A stretch of 64,000 nucleotides of DNA. Origin: Ustilago trichophora (taxonomy: Eukaryota; Basidiomycota; Ustilaginomycetes; Ustilaginales; Ustilaginaceae). A program made the position numbers and the translations under genes. Each line of letters starts with the position of its first letter. Positions within the stretch are counted from its first letter, which is position 1. Below are positions 1 to 11,090 of the stretch, one piece after another. The notes under the pieces are model-generated. The model saw only the letters and a list, made by a program, of their open reading frames with translations, was not told where the DNA came from and made no database searches. Where the stretch lies: contig OOIN01000006.1 in assembly GCA_900323505.1 (NCBI GenBank), positions 620,001 through 684,000 of the forward strand, in the 5' to 3' direction.

Positions 1-3000
1 GCCGGAGACCCCTTGCCTACATTGCCCGACGTACCGCCAACTTTGCTGTCAGCGAGATCGTTGTCATCGAGCATGGATCCAGAGACTTTGGTCTTGAGGT
101 AGTTGCCCGACATCATGCCGAGACGTGCGAGACGTGTCTTGTTCTCCACTTCCTGGGCTTGGGCTTGGATGCGTTCGCGATGGACAGCTCGAACCTGCTC
201 GAGCGCCTCGAGGAACTCGCGGTCATCGACCATGTCGAGTGTTGGCTGGCTCATTTTGCGATCTTGAACAGTCAAGCCTCCGCGGAAGCCCATAGCAGTG
301 GACGGTCGGGCCAATGCAATCTCTTCGGCAAAGGACGTCCGGATGGGACGCAAGACAGGCTTGCTAAGCGTGCGGCGTCGGCGTACCTCGCTCGAGGCGG
401 TCGAAGCTGCTGCCAGATCAGTGCCCTGGCTCGATTGCGTTGCTGTGGTAGGGTTGGACTCTGCGAGAAGGGAATCCAGAGCCAGGGCGGACGATCGAGA
501 TCCGTCTGCCAAAGACTGCGATGCCCTCGAATTGGTCGAGCCCGTCTTGGTCTTTGTTTGCGAAGTGGTGAGCCTCGCCGTTGCAGATTTGGAAGGAGAG
601 CCATTCGAAAACACAGAGGGCCGTGACGAAGCAGCAGGGGCACCACGGAAGGAAGATGGCGGATTCAAAGGTCGTTGAGGTGAGCGTGATTGACGATTCG
701 AGGGTGGCGTTCCCAGAGACGAGGCAGACGAGGACCGCACAGCAGGCTTGCCGCCGGCCGATGGCGGGGACGGTTGCACGCTTCTGGCTAATGAGCTTTT
801 GGTGGGAGCCAAAACGCTGCTGCTGAATGCCCGAGATGTCTTTGTCTGGACCGTTGCAAAGCCGAGCGAAGTGTCAGGCCGCGCAGGCCGAGTCGTCGCA
901 GGTGCAACTCGATCAAGCCTGAAGCCCGAAGACATCTTGCGAATGGCAGACGCCGGCGACATGGTCCTCGACGAGGCCGCACTTTCAATACGACCGGGGG
1001 CAGACGCTTCTTGTGGTACTGCCGCCGCTTTGGTCAGCGATAGTTTCCGGTCTCTTCTCAGTGGATTGCGAAGGTGGAAGCCCAGACTTGTCTCTGGCCG
1101 AGCAGGCAGAGCATCGAGACGCGCAGAATCGGCGCGAGGACTCTGCGGTGGTGACGCCAGCAAATTCTTCCGAACGGAGCGCGCCTTCGACGGATCAAAG
1201 ACGCCAGACAGACGACGGCCAAGCGATGATCGAGTGGGTTGTGTCGCCGAGGGTAACGCTGCAGCAACCGAGGTGGTACTTTGCGGAGCGAAAGTGCGAT
1301 CGAGCAACGGACTGGTGGGTTCCGTGTGGGCATGGTGGAAGAAATCGGTTGCTGTGGCAAAGGTGGGCAGCACCGAGTCGTCTGCAGAAGGGCTTGCACT
1401 GGCGGTGGGTGGCTGCTCGCTCAAAGGCGACGTCAGAGCATCAAAGAATCGACTCTCTTCGTCCACAGGCGTAAACACCGGGAGGACGCTCGAGAAGCTG
1501 GACCTCGTGCTAGTACGACCGTGGGCCGAAGGCATAGCGGAGGGAGCCAGAGGCGCTCCACTGGCACGCTTGTCGAGGTCTGCAGCTGCTTTTCGTGCTG
1601 ACTTTGAGATCAAGGTAGCTGAGCCGAGTGATGTCTGCTTCTTGTGGCCAAATCGCTTGGCAAAACGGCTGGAGTTGGGAACGACACTGTCCAGCGACTG
1701 CGAAGCTGGCAGGGGCAGGGGTTCTGGTTCTGGATCCGGGAGAACAAGCGTCTTGTACACGGCCTCGGGCGAGTCGGCGAGCCGGTCAAAGAGGGTTTCT
1801 TTTGGTGTCTTGTCCTCTTGATCATGCTTCTGCGTCTTGGCAGCTTGCCCGCTAGGAGTGCTCATAGCTACCCTCTGTGCATTTGCCGAAGGCGCAAGCA
1901 CTGTTTGAATGGCTCGCTGCTCATGCGGCGAGCTCGATGGAGCGGCCAACGAGGGTTTCGCACTTGCCGAGACGATCTTGACATCCTTCAACGGTGGGAG
2001 GACTATGGCCAGCAGAGGCGGTGATTGGTCTGGCGAATCAATGTGACTGTTGAGAAAAGCAAATGTCTCTGCAAAAGATGGCGAGATCTGAGCATCGGCG
2101 CTGGCCTTGTCGCTGGTCAAAAGGGAAGCTGGTGGAATGATCAGCGATCCTGGTCGTTTCGAAGACCGCACAGTGGACGAGCTCTTTACCCCGTCGGATG
2201 CCTTGCCAGGGAGAGGAGCAGCGGACGACACTGTGCCTGTCGTAGAGCTCGAGGCATTGCTGTTTGAACGGCGGCCGGCGGCGCCGGGTCCCGCTTCGAC
2301 AGTCGTCTGTGACGTTACAGACTTGGACGCTGTAGCCTCGTTCGCTTTCTTTGTCTTGAGACTAGAGATTTTCATCGACCAATGGGTGTTCTGCATCATG
2401 AGACGGGAGGAGAGACGGGATTTGGGTCGCTCCTCCAACTTGCTGTAATCCGTGGGCTGCTTCGGGCTGTGCTGAATGTGAGGGTTGGATATCGAGGAGT
2501 CGAGCTTTGCGTCGGGCCGACCGGATGCACCTGAGTGCATCGAGCGGGCGCCAGCAGAGCTGTGAGACGAGCGCAGGGAAGGCGGCTTGCTCTTCTGAGC
2601 AGAGGCATTGCCCGAAGCGTTTGCGGGAGAGTGACTGGTGGGCTGGCGCGACTCCACGTTATCGACAGGCCGCTTGCCGTCTGTCTGGGGTGAGATTCGT
2701 GACGAGGGCAGCTCGCTGCTGACGGAGTAAGGGCTGCTGACAGAAAGTCCCGGACTGGAATCTTGGGAGAGTGGAGCAGACAGACTTTCTGGGCTCAGCA
2801 GTGCAGGGCTGGCTGTGATACATTCTTGACTCTTTGAAGCGGGCTGTGCGGTCGACGGCGGTGTCCACATGAAAGAGTTTCGCAACGTCTTGGCCTGCCT
2901 GGACAGTGTCATACGGAAGGAGCTACTAGACGAGGCTGAGGAACGCTTGGAGGCTGTTGCGAGCGCTCCCTTGTCTCCGCCTTCGTGCGCCGAGGAGGTG

Positions 3001-4181
3001 GAGAGACTGGAGCTGGACTTGTTTAAGTGTGGTTTGTGGTCAATCGCAGAGCTAGAGGAGCTGGCTGATGCAGCCGGCTGCTGGTAGGGTGAGACGCGAG
3101 GCACGGCGAGTCGGCTCCCGTCGCTCCCTTTGGTGGGCGTCTGCGTTGTGCTTGCTGGAGAAAGGACGGGAGAAGAGCCCGAGACGGAAGGTCTGGCGGT
3201 GGAGGCAGGCTTGGTATCGTTGTGAAGATGTTGGGAGTTCAACTTGCGAAGGTTGGCAGCAACAAGCGGTGTCGCAGAGCTGGTGAGCTGGCCCTCTTCT
3301 GTTGAGGACAAGGTGTTTTGTGGGAAATCCTCCCCTTTCGCGGTGCCCTTGTGCTCATCGAGAGGTGCAGCAAAAGGATCCAGGGACTGCGATCTCGAAG
3401 GAGGGATTGGAGCATTGGAACGCATCAGCGGTGGCAGCGAAGGCTCGAGCAAGTCTGTTGAAGGCCGAGCGTACGAATAGTCTGACTTCCAAAAGTCGTC
3501 GAGATCCTGCTTGGCGCTGGTCTGATGTTTTGGGTTCTCATCATCGAGCGGCCGGAATTCATCTGGAGCAGGTGGCTCCAAGGGGGATCCAGCACCTTCT
3601 TCCGGGCTAGTAGGTGTGGTGCTGACTGAGCTTTTGCTGCGGAATAGACACGAAGCCGGCAAAGAGTTGGACGCGTTGGAAGGATGGATCGACACATTGA
3701 GGCCAAGCGCAGATGGCGGAGCGTCGATTGCTTTGGCGTGTGTGGTGGCATCGGCTAGTGCCGAGGAGGAGGGTGGAGCTGGCAAATCCTTCAAGCGACG
3801 ATTCAGCACATGAGGATGTTGTGGTATGAAGAAGCTGTCGGTAGTGGCAGTAGATCGGGAAGAGCCAGTGGATCGACCAGAGTCGCTTCGATGATGGTCC
3901 TGCGAGGGGTCAAGCGTTGGGATGGGTAGCGCTGAGCGTGACGATGGCGGGAAGGCACCAGAGCGCACGGGCCTGCGACTTGGAGGGGTAGCATTGGACG
4001 AAGAGGTGGAAGGCTGTCTGACGATACGTGTAGTCGAGAGCGTAGGGATCGAAGTGTTGGACAAAGTGCGGGTCGACTTGGCAGTTCCGGGACGTGATGC
4101 GGCAGGTTTGTCGGGGAGCGGCGGAGGTGGAGATGGGTTGGAGGCTGTGACAGCAGCAGAGGATATATTGGGTGGGGCCAT
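1..4181 (-). CDS. Very long Ser/Pro-rich disordered protein, C-terminus cut by window edge
   Basis: One minus-strand frame is open from the ATG at 4181 to the left window edge, giving at least 1,393 codons with no stop seen. The start context (CACCGACATGG) is good, and no further in-frame ATG was seen just upstream. The product is dominated by Ser, Pro, Ala, Thr and Lys with almost no hydrophobic runs, as expected for an intrinsically disordered protein. No catalytic domain was recognised. A nine-residue motif of the form A-R-P-x-T-[SA]-[LM]-G-F occurs three times (complement of 1077-1103, 858-884 and 285-311). Two of the copies are followed by D-R-K-[LM]-S, a possible basophilic kinase site. 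Near the visible C-terminal end the sequence becomes more charged and helical (complement of about 150-240). Function is unknown; a scaffold or cell-polarity protein is only a guess. The antisense frames are shadows. Confidence 0.75.
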   Translation of the reverse strand, partial: MAPPNISSAAVTASNPSPPPPLPDKPAASRPGTAKSTRTLSNTSIPTLSTTRIVRQPSTSSSNATPPSRRPVRSGAFPPSSRSALPIPTLDPSQDHHRSDSGRSTGSSRSTATTDSFFIPQHPHVLNRRLKDLPAPPSSSALADATTHAKAIDAPPSALGLNVSIHPSNASNSLPASCLFRSKSSVSTTPTSPEEGAGSPLEPPAPDEFRPLDDENPKHQTSAKQDLDDFWKSDYSYARPSTDLLEPSLPPLMRSNAPIPPSRSQSLDPFAAPLDEHKGTAKGEDFPQNTLSSTEEGQLTSSATPLVAANLRKLNSQHLHNDTKPASTARPSVSGSSPVLSPASTTQTPTKGSDGSRLAVPRVSPYQQPAASASSSSSAIDHKPHLNKSSSSLSTSSAHEGGDKGALATASKRSSASSSSSFRMTLSRQAKTLRNSFMWTPPSTAQPASKSQECITASPALLSPESLSAPLSQDSSPGLSVSSPYSVSSELPSSRISPQTDGKRPVDNVESRQPTSHSPANASGNASAQKSKPPSLRSSHSSAGARSMHSGASGRPDAKLDSSISNPHIQHSPKQPTDYSKLEERPKSRLSSRLMMQNTHWSMKISSLKTKKANEATASKSVTSQTTVEAGPGAAGRRSNSNASSSTTGTVSSAAPLPGKASDGVKSSSTVRSSKRPGSLIIPPASLLTSDKASADAQISPSFAETFAFLNSHIDSPDQSPPLLAIVLPPLKDVKIVSASAKPSLAAPSSSPHEQRAIQTVLAPSANAQRVAMSTPSGQAAKTQKHDQEDKTPKETLFDRLADSPEAVYKTLVLPDPEPEPLPLPASQSLDSVVPNSSRFAKRFGHKKQTSLGSATLISKSARKAAADLDKRASGAPLAPSAMPSAHGRTSTRSSFSSVLPVFTPVDEESRFFDALTSPLSEQPPTASASPSADDSVLPTFATATDFFHHAHTEPTSPLLDRTFAPQSTTSVAAALPSATQPTRSSLGRRLSGVFDPSKARSVRKNLLASPPQSPRADSARLDALPARPETSLGFHLRNPLRRDRKLSLTKAAAVPQEASAPGRIESAASSRTMSPASAIRKMSSGFRLDRVAPATTRPARPDTSLGFATVQTKTSRAFSSSVLAPTKSSLARSVQPSPPSAGGKPAVRSSSASSLGTPPSNRQSRSPQRPLNPPSSFRGAPAASSRPSVFSNGSPSKSATARLTTSQTKTKTGSTNSRASQSLADGSRSSALALDSLLAESNPTTATQSSQGTDLAAASTASSEVRRRRTLSKPVLRPIRTSFAEEIALARPSTAMGFRGGLTVQDRKMSQPTLDMVDDREFLEALEQVRAVHRERIQAQAQEVENKTRLARLGMMSGNYLKTKVSGSMLDDNDLADSKVGGTSGNVGKGSP

Positions 4182-5021
4182 GTCGGTGAGGAGAAAATCG
4201 AGGGCGTGCGAATCGCACGACCCGTTGTTAGTGCTGGCGCAAGCGACTGTGGAGGATGGGCGACTGATTCATTCGGATGAGATCGGAGCTGAGTGAAGAA
4301 TCAAGATAGCGAAGAGGATGACGACTTCATGAAAGAAGCCAAAGAGACGAACTTTTGCAGAAGCGTCGAGGAGATCACAGTGCAGCAAGTCGAGGTACGA
4401 GGCGATGGGAGGTGCAGGTGCTGGCGGTGGCAATGGTCAAAGGGCGGGATTCGAGGTGGGCGAACAGCCACAGCGAGCAGTCAGAGCAGGCGTTTTCGCT
4501 TCGAGGTAGCCGGTGGGACCGACGAGGATGCTGAATTGGGATGATGTTTGTGGTGGATCCGGAGTCTTGCTTGACAGCTGCTAGAACGGTCGAGCCAGGG
4601 CGAAGGAGAGAGAAACAAGATCAAGGTGTTGTCGAGCTCGAACTGGGCCTAATGGAAGCGCAACGTGACTAGGCGCAGCATCTCGAAGGTCGAGAATGGT
4701 CGAGTAGCGATAGTACGAGATTGAGCTGATGAGGAGGAGGAAAGAAGAGGAGAGGAAAGGAAAGGAAGTGGAGCTCAACGTCGAGACCTCGAAACCTCAA
4801 AAGTACCAGAGAGAGTCAAGCCAACAGGCGAGTTTGAGTGTATCACGGAGAGAGAAAGAGGGTCGGATGAGCCGCGGACACACAAATTGTCAACTGACTG
4901 AGGCTGAATATTGGAGGCAGAGACGCAGTGCAGCTGAGCTGCTGCAAGCGAGAACCACTCGAGCATCGAAGCTCCACAGTACACACACACACAGAGCAGC
5001 ATCAAGCAGTGCATTTTTTAA

Positions 5022-5022
<1 letters not shown>

Positions 5023-5049
<27 letters not shown>
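5023..5049. repeat. (AT)n microsatellite
   Basis: About 13 uninterrupted AT units, preceded by a short T/A stretch and, 25-40 bases further left, by a CA dinucleotide run. This is likely a polymorphic simple repeat; no function is implied. Confidence 0.9.
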
Positions 5050-5052
<3 letters not shown>

Positions 5053-5972
5053 TCGTAAAATCTACAAGAAGCGTGAATCACAGGTTGCTGTCGAGGTGAG
5101 TGAGAGTCGCATGGCTTCTACTGTGGCTAGAGGTTTGACCGGTGGTATTTGGTGGTCTATGCTGTGTCCTGATCCTGCTCCTGCTTGTAGCTGCTTGCAC
5201 AGCTGGACATGGTGTTGTTCATTTGATTGCATATACGATAAAGTTTGTTCAAGGCTGCTGTCACTTTGTGAGAGTAGTGTCACGGTGGTGATCCATTTGG
5301 CGGCTTGGCATGGCGCTGTTGACTGCACGCGTGAATCGGAATCGGAGAGAATCGAAAAGAGGCCCAAATTTAGCTATTTTTTTTTTGTCCTGCTTTCACC
5401 CTTTTCTTTGGTGTTGCCAATTTTCCCAGCGGCTTGCTGCAGACTCAAGCGAGCTGGCCGACGTTTGAGCAAGCAGTCTTGTTGGTGCATATGTAGCAAC
5501 TACGCATGACTTTTGCAGTAACGGCCTACTCCTTTTGTTAAACCAGGCGGTCAACCTTTAAGCTACTACAGTCGATCAAATGGTTCCGGCCTACTGGATC
5601 GACGCTGGATTTACAAGATCAGAGGAACTGAGGGATCGATGCATGACAAAGGTGTGGAGGAGAGCGGAAACAGTCTGAGCTCGAAAATTTGAATCCCTTT
5701 CCCTCTGCCCACATGCCAGTTCGGACCCAAGTCCGACTGCCAGCCTTCAATTTCCCTTTGTCAAAAGTGTTCTCTTTGCAGCTATCTTCCGTATTGTCAG
5801 AAGCACTTTCTGATCAGACTTGTGGGCCATTTGTGAGGAACACTTCCGATCAAAGAAGCTGTAGATGTTGCAGAAAAACCCGAACCGCAAGCACGCAACC
5901 TAGACAGATGGCAGGCGAAAGGGGGCAATAAGAAAGGGTTCGATGGATAAGAAGCCTTTGGATTGCATGCAT

Positions 5973-6206
5973 TTATTGCCGCTGCTGATTCTGTGATGAT
6001 CGCGGCGGCTGCATCGGTTTCACCTGCGTCACGCCTACTGCCTCTGGCTCTCCGACCATTTCCTTGTTCTCCACACTGTTGTTGGAACCCTCAGAGTTGG
6101 GTCTTCTCGCTTCTTCTCTGGCCATCGCAGTGTTATCCGCTTCCTTCGGTCGGTAACGTCCGTTCGTCATGGCAACGTGATTGGAGGCAGCTTGTGGCAG
6201 CACCAT
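5973..6206 (-). CDS. Doubtful small hydrophilic protein (77 aa)
   Basis: A minus-strand frame starting at ATG 6206, preceded by an in-frame TGA, encodes 77 residues rich in Glu, Asn, Ser and Pro, with no hydrophobic core. Its composition is more protein-like than the other small frames nearby, and its start context (CTCGATGG) is acceptable. I do not recognise a family. It could be the last exon of a small spliced gene whose upstream exons I could not define, or simply chance. No splice signals were seen that extend it convincingly. Confidence 0.2.
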   Translation of the reverse strand: MVLPQAASNHVAMTNGRYRPKEADNTAMAREEARRPNSEGSNNSVENKEMVGEPEAVGVTQVKPMQPPRSSQNQQRQ

Positions 6207-7388
6207 CGAGGTTCGACACGGTCATGCGCACTGACGAGAACGGCCTTTTTGGACATCCAGCAACGCATATGCGAATTTGACTGATCATTCCGCACCGGGA
6301 GGATCGATTGTTGAGCCAAAACAGCGTGGCAACATGACTGAGGCTTGCTGTAAGCGCACGCGCGGATCATCTCTTCTAGCCGACCTGTCGGATGTCACAT
6401 CGGATCGTCCGCCCATCTTTTCCTTCTCCTTCTTCTCGAGTCGAATTCCAGCATCTTATTTTGGCAGTCACAACTCCATCCATGCGTGTGATGATGCAAT
6501 GTCTGCGGAGGGGCGGCAAAAGACAACTGTATCGCCACCAAGCGACTCTCGCTTCTGAGTGCAAGAAGGGTCCGGGCTTCTCGAGACAGAAGCATGCGTT
6601 GACAGCTGCAAGCGGACAGCGTCCGGCTCTGCACTCGCACAAAATTCCGATGCCAGATGGTGTGTGGGTGCAGAGAAGCACAATGACGATTTGGCTGCCG
6701 ATGCGTGGCACGTCAGGTTGACAGGAGATCGTCCGACCGGCTATACGCTCGTGTGTGTATGTGGGAAGCGAGGCCGACTGAGGCTGTCATCCCGATCGTG
6801 GCAGTCCAAACACAAAGTAAGCACTAGGTTCTTCTCAAGTCGTCCGAATGCTCGTCGAGTGCGACCCCGCAATGCCACTCACTACCTTGCCAAAGCTAGG
6901 AAAATCATGGCCGTTATCAACAGAGAGGAATTCTCATCGTTGACAGCACGTCTCTGAAACACGTCGCTGCAGAAGCATGTCATAAAAACCTGATCACATG
7001 CCACACCTGTCTCACAGCTCCAACATCTCTTTCCATAAACATCGCTTGACGTCCGGATACACACCGTAGAACACACACATGGTCTCATCCGACCATATCA
7101 TCTGCTCTCTCGGCAAGACTCAAAGACACCGAGCCGGAAGTGAAACAAGAGGCATGTACGACTCTCACCCCACAATTGCACTGAGGGCGTTTTATTTTTA
7201 TTTATTTTTTGCACAGACTGAATTGCTTCTTGCGTAGTGTTACAGCAGCGTTCTAAGATGGTGGAAATAGAGAGTCGAGACGAGAAGAAAACGTGGCGGA
7301 ACGGAGCAAATTGAATCAAAATGAGTGCAGCAGTGCGGGAAAGCTCAACGTAACGGTGAGACTTTGTCCAACCCTGGATGTTTGGCAG

Positions 7389-8688
7389 CTAAGCCTGGCC
7401 AAACTGAGCCTTGAGCTGCATAATGCTAGCCTTCTGATCGGGAGGCAAAGCATTGATCTGGTCGGGGGTGAGTTGGAGCACCTGCATGAGCAGTGCTTTC
7501 TGCTCTTCGGGCAGATTCTGGCCCGCAAGGGCTGCTGCTGGATCGTTGGCCGGTGCGGCTTGGGGTGCCTGTGGCTGGCTGTGGCCGCCGTATCCTTGCT
7601 GACCATATTGACTCGGGGGTGGACGTGATTGAGGAGGGTACTGTCCGGAAGGTGGAGGGCCGCCGTAATGCTGAGGAGGGGTTGCTGAGCCTCCGTTGTT
7701 GTTGTTACCCTGCATGTGGGGTGGTACAGCTGCTGCGGGCGCGGAAGCGGCGGCTCCAGGTACAGCGCCAGAAGCGGCTAGAATGCGTTGCAGGATGTCA
7801 GGGTCGACGACGTTCATCATGAGCATGGCTTGGAAGAGGGCGTATGCGAGTTGTGGGTGGCCTGAAAGCAGAGCCCGAGCCTGATCGGGGGATGTAGCGA
7901 CGAGCGACTTCATCTGGCTCATAATGTCGAGCAGTTGATTTGGAGGAAGCGTAGCGAGGGTCTGTGTGATAGCATCGGTAGAACCGACGCCCGCCGGTAG
8001 TGGAATGCCGGCAGGTAGGGTGGGAGGAAGTGTGTACGGTCCACCGCCAGGACCCATGGGACCTGCTCCTGGCGCACCATATCCACCAGGAGGACCGCCC
8101 ATGGCAGGTCCACCATAAGGTGCCCCACCTGGACCGCCAAATTGCCTCTGGCCAAATCCATTATCCGCCGGACCGCGCTGCTGCCATCCTCCACCAGCCG
8201 CTCCTCCGCCTCTCGCTCCACCATGACCAAAGGTTCCTGGTCTGCCAGCACGTCCAGCAGCTGCCGCTCGTCTACGAAGGTCGTCCTGGTCGAACTGGCC
8301 ATGCTGCGTCGATCGTCCTTCCATGAGCGGGTCAATATCGGCAAAAGAGATGCGTAGAGGTCGACCACCCACCTCAACCTCGTTCAGATTTCGTACTGCT
8401 GACGCAGCCGTCTCGGGATCCTCAAACTCGCAAAATCCATATCCTTTGAACTTGCCCGTTTCGCGATCGTTGACGAGACGGAAACCGACGACCTTGCCCA
8501 CCTCTCGAAAGACGTCGGTGAGCTGCTCTTCGGACATGTCATATGGAATGTTTCCGACTGGTGTTTGTGACAGACGAATGTGAGAGAGGTTTGAGTCAGT
8601 GCAAGCTGTGCTAAGAGAAGAAAGCAGGTTGCGTTCGGCGTCGATACTTACCGAAGACGACGCGAGATCCTCTTTGTGGACCCGCCAT
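7389..8688 (-). CDS. CSTF2: Cleavage stimulation factor subunit 2 (CstF-64/Rna15-like)
   Basis: RNA-binding subunit of the nuclear pre-mRNA cleavage and polyadenylation machinery, which recognises the U/GU-rich downstream element. The gene has two exons on the minus strand, 8652-8688 and 7389-8557. They are joined across a 94-nt intron (GTAAGT...CAG) that falls inside the RNP2 motif, so the splice restores R-V-V-F-V-G-N-I-P-Y-D. The product is 401 aa. An N-terminal RRM spans about residues 10-90, with RNP1 as K-G-Y-G-F-C-E-F near 50-57. A Gly/Pro/Gln-rich linker follows. The CSTF2 hinge lies at about 205-275 and binds CstF-77/Rna14 in homologues. A C-terminal helical domain (about 360-401) matches the CSTF/Pcf11-binding module (E-E-Q-K-A-L-L-M-Q-V-L-Q-L-T). 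The domain order is the family standard. It is divergently arranged with the COA8-like gene, so they may share a promoter region. Confidence 0.93.
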
Positions 8689-9728
8689 TTTGATGGATGC
8701 TACGTCTGCTCGGACAGATCAATAGAAGGTTGCGATAGATTCTGACGTTGCTTGCAGAGGATTGTGTCGATTGTCAATCAAGACAGGCTTGCGTCACTCG
8801 ATTGTCGCGCTCGCACCAAGAAAGATCGTCTAGAGAGCAGACAGTAGCGCAGGCAGATTGCAGTAGCAGACGTGCAAGGCAGACCACACAAGTCGATTCG
8901 TTTGAACGGAAGGATGCAAAGATCACGATTGGGTCTGGCTGCGGTAAGGCATACAATGTATGGCAAATGTAGACGAGCTCTCGACGAGCGATGCTAGTAG
9001 CTTCTTCACTACTTTGTTGGGACTCGAAATGATACGCTCCTCGGCCTGATGCGGGAGCGAAAGGTGAAGGAGATAAATGCGTTGCGCAGTCTGATGGTGG
9101 TGAGGTGTGTTTAGAAGGAAGGCTTCCATTTTTGTTGTGACTTCTTTGCTTCCAAAGTCGCGATTCCCGAGTTGCGAGAATTGCTCGGATCCGATCCACT
9201 TTAATAGAAATGACGGCCTAACAGCTTGTACTTCTAAAATTGGAAAATGCAGCCGTGTCCCGACATGCCTTCCCCGCATTTCTGGCGGGAATGTTGCTCA
9301 GAGGAGCTCAAGCTGCGCGCGGTTGGAAATCAAACCTTTTGACTCTTTTGACCGTTGCCAAGTCGCGTGTGTGTGTGTGTGGCGCTGGCTTGGAAGGGAA
9401 GCGAGTCGGCGACTTCTTGGAATTTTTCCCAGCGAAAAAACGGCTGCAACGTCGGCACGCTCACTTCCTTTTCCAAGGTCACCTGCATTCATTCCTGGCC
9501 ATCCCTCGAACAGATCTTGTCAACATCCATCCTGTGCTCTCGCTCCTTTTTCCCAATTCATCCTGACGGGTCTTCATCCACACTACCCTCGTCTTTGCAA
9601 CTCGTTCGCTCGCTCATCAATCTCACTACGGCACGAAAAGGTTATCTGTTTTCTCAATTGCGATCGCATTCAGCGCCCTCCATCGTTCAAGACTCTCCAC
9701 CACCACTTTAACGCAACGATCAGCCGCA
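8689..9728. other. Bidirectional promoter region (CSTF2 / COA8)
   Basis: About 1 kb separates the divergent start codons of the CstF-64-like gene (-) and the COA8-like gene (+). It contains a short GT run near 9368-9380 and pyrimidine-rich stretches just upstream of the COA8 start. No coding sequence was recognised. Confidence 0.5.
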
Positions 9729-10607
9729 ATGCTCTATAACTCTCTTCAAACAGTGGCAAAGTCAGCCGTTCGAGCATCACTCGCTCGTTCCGCCGCAGTT
9801 CTCGAATCGCACCGCACCTATGCCACCCCATCCTCATCCACCGCCTCCTCGTCATCTGCCCCCGCCTCCTCGTCAGTGAGACCCTCGCGGCGATCTGCAC
9901 GATTCACAGCCCGACCTGGCGCAGACATGGTCGGCCCTCCTGATCCGATCAGCAACCTTCGTCCCATCCGTTACGGCTCTGCTTTCGAAGAAGCTTCCTC
10001 CTCTTCCTCTTCTTCATCCGCATCTACTTCTCCGCATACATCTTCCTCGGCAGCAGCGTTGAGCATGTCCCACCCTTACTCACTGCACGAATTCACCACC
10101 TCGGGAGACTCGAATTTCAGCTGGTCCGGTAACGCACGACGAGGCTCCAAGTCGCCTTCCCTTTACTTCGAACGTCTGCTTTCTAAATTGGAGGAAGCCG
10201 AACTGGCACACAAGTTGCGCATGGTTCGAGCGGACAACTTCAACCAGCGCTTTTGGCAGGATAACAACGCACGCTTCATTCAGGCTTTGTCAGAGTTCCG
10301 ATCGAGGACCGGCTCGAGCAAGGCCGTTGCTACCCTTCCAGCTTCAGCAACAGCATCCTCGGCAGATGGCAAACAGGCAGCGACGATGCAAGGCGGTCAG
10401 GAATCGGAATTGGACCTCGACTCGGATTCACTTGCCACCTTCTACTCGGCTTGGTTGAAAGCGAATGCTGCTCGCCATAGGGCGTACAACAGGCAGCTAT
10501 GGAGACAGACGTTTGGCGACTTGGCTCCTGCAGCGAGGTATCAGTGCTTGAGGGCTTGGGCCAAGGTTGTCGGGTCGGTTGAACGTCGGCTTGGTCGTGT
10601 TCACTGA
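9729..10607 (+). CDS. COA8: COA8/APOPT1-like mitochondrial cytochrome oxidase assembly factor
   Basis: A single exon encodes 292 aa. The N-terminus (M-L-Y-N-S-L-Q-T-V-A-K-S-A-V-R, then many Arg/Ser/Ala and no acidic residues at first) looks like a mitochondrial presequence. From about residue 68 comes the family signature: G-P-P-D-P-I-S-N-L-R-P-I-R-Y, then a helical region with N-F-N-Q-R-F-W-Q-D-N-N and, near the C-terminus, F-Y-S-A-W-L-K-A-N and Y-N-R-Q-L-W-R-Q-T-F. These match the order of conserved blocks in human COA8 (APOPT1), which protects or matures complex IV under oxidative stress in the matrix. The protein is longer than the animal family members because of Ser-rich insertions (about residues 85-115) and an Ala/Ser stretch near 195-215. 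The same function in fungi is inferred from the family. Confidence 0.85.
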   Translation: MLYNSLQTVAKSAVRASLARSAAVLESHRTYATPSSSTASSSSAPASSSVRPSRRSARFTARPGADMVGPPDPISNLRPIRYGSAFEEASSSSSSSSASTSPHTSSSAAALSMSHPYSLHEFTTSGDSNFSWSGNARRGSKSPSLYFERLLSKLEEAELAHKLRMVRADNFNQRFWQDNNARFIQALSEFRSRTGSSKAVATLPASATASSADGKQAATMQGGQESELDLDSDSLATFYSAWLKANAARHRAYNRQLWRQTFGDLAPAARYQCLRAWAKVVGSVERRLGRVH

Positions 10608-11090
10608 GGGACAATCTGCGGACCGTCTGTAGGAGAGACCGAGTGGACACGTCACGGCTTGGCGGTCTGATATGGCCATTCGCCCGGTGCATTGGCGGCT
10701 GCGACAGTCTACAATTGGGTCTCTCCTCCAGACCGCCTCTCCTGCTCTTCTACCATCTTGACTTTTAAGTCTATGACTCCTTTATGTATTGTATTGTTTT
10801 CATCTGCGCTCCCTTTGCAACTATATCTTTTATGGGTCCTATTGATCGCCTTACTAGGCAGCCAGAGTGACCAGAGTGAAGACGGAGATTTGGGCCAGAA
10901 ACGAGCTCAGATGAACTTGACACACGTCATCTGTGCGGCAGTCGTGTCTTCACGTCAGCCTTCATCCAGATCTCTTTCCATTCACAAACCGAGCAGAACA
11001 CACAAACAACACTCCGAGAGACTGAGATTCCACTAGAGCAGCTTCCGCAAACGCATCAGCAGCGAAATCGACTACATATGCGCGTGAGTA
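10608..11090. other. Convergent 3' UTR region
   Basis: About 480 bases lie between the stop codons of the COA8-like gene (+) and the orphan 872-aa gene (-). T/A-rich stretches around 10750-10830 fit polyadenylation regions. Nothing else was seen. Confidence 0.5.

Larger units (their letters stand above)
4182..7388. other. 3.2-kb gene-poor intergenic region
   Basis: This lies between the 5' end of the long disordered protein and the 3' end of the CstF-64-like gene. It holds a (CA) run near 4980 followed by an (AT) run at 5023-5049, several T-rich stretches and the presumed CstF-64 3' UTR (T/A-rich near 7190-7210). Apart from a doubtful 77-codon frame at 5973-6206 (-), I see no recognisable coding, no tRNA and no mobile element. 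Confidence 0.5.

Noticed and set aside
748..1821. Plus-strand open frame of 357 codons
   Set aside because: It lies wholly antisense to the continuous minus-strand frame 4181-1, whose Ser/Pro-rich composition keeps the opposite strand open; no motif of its own.
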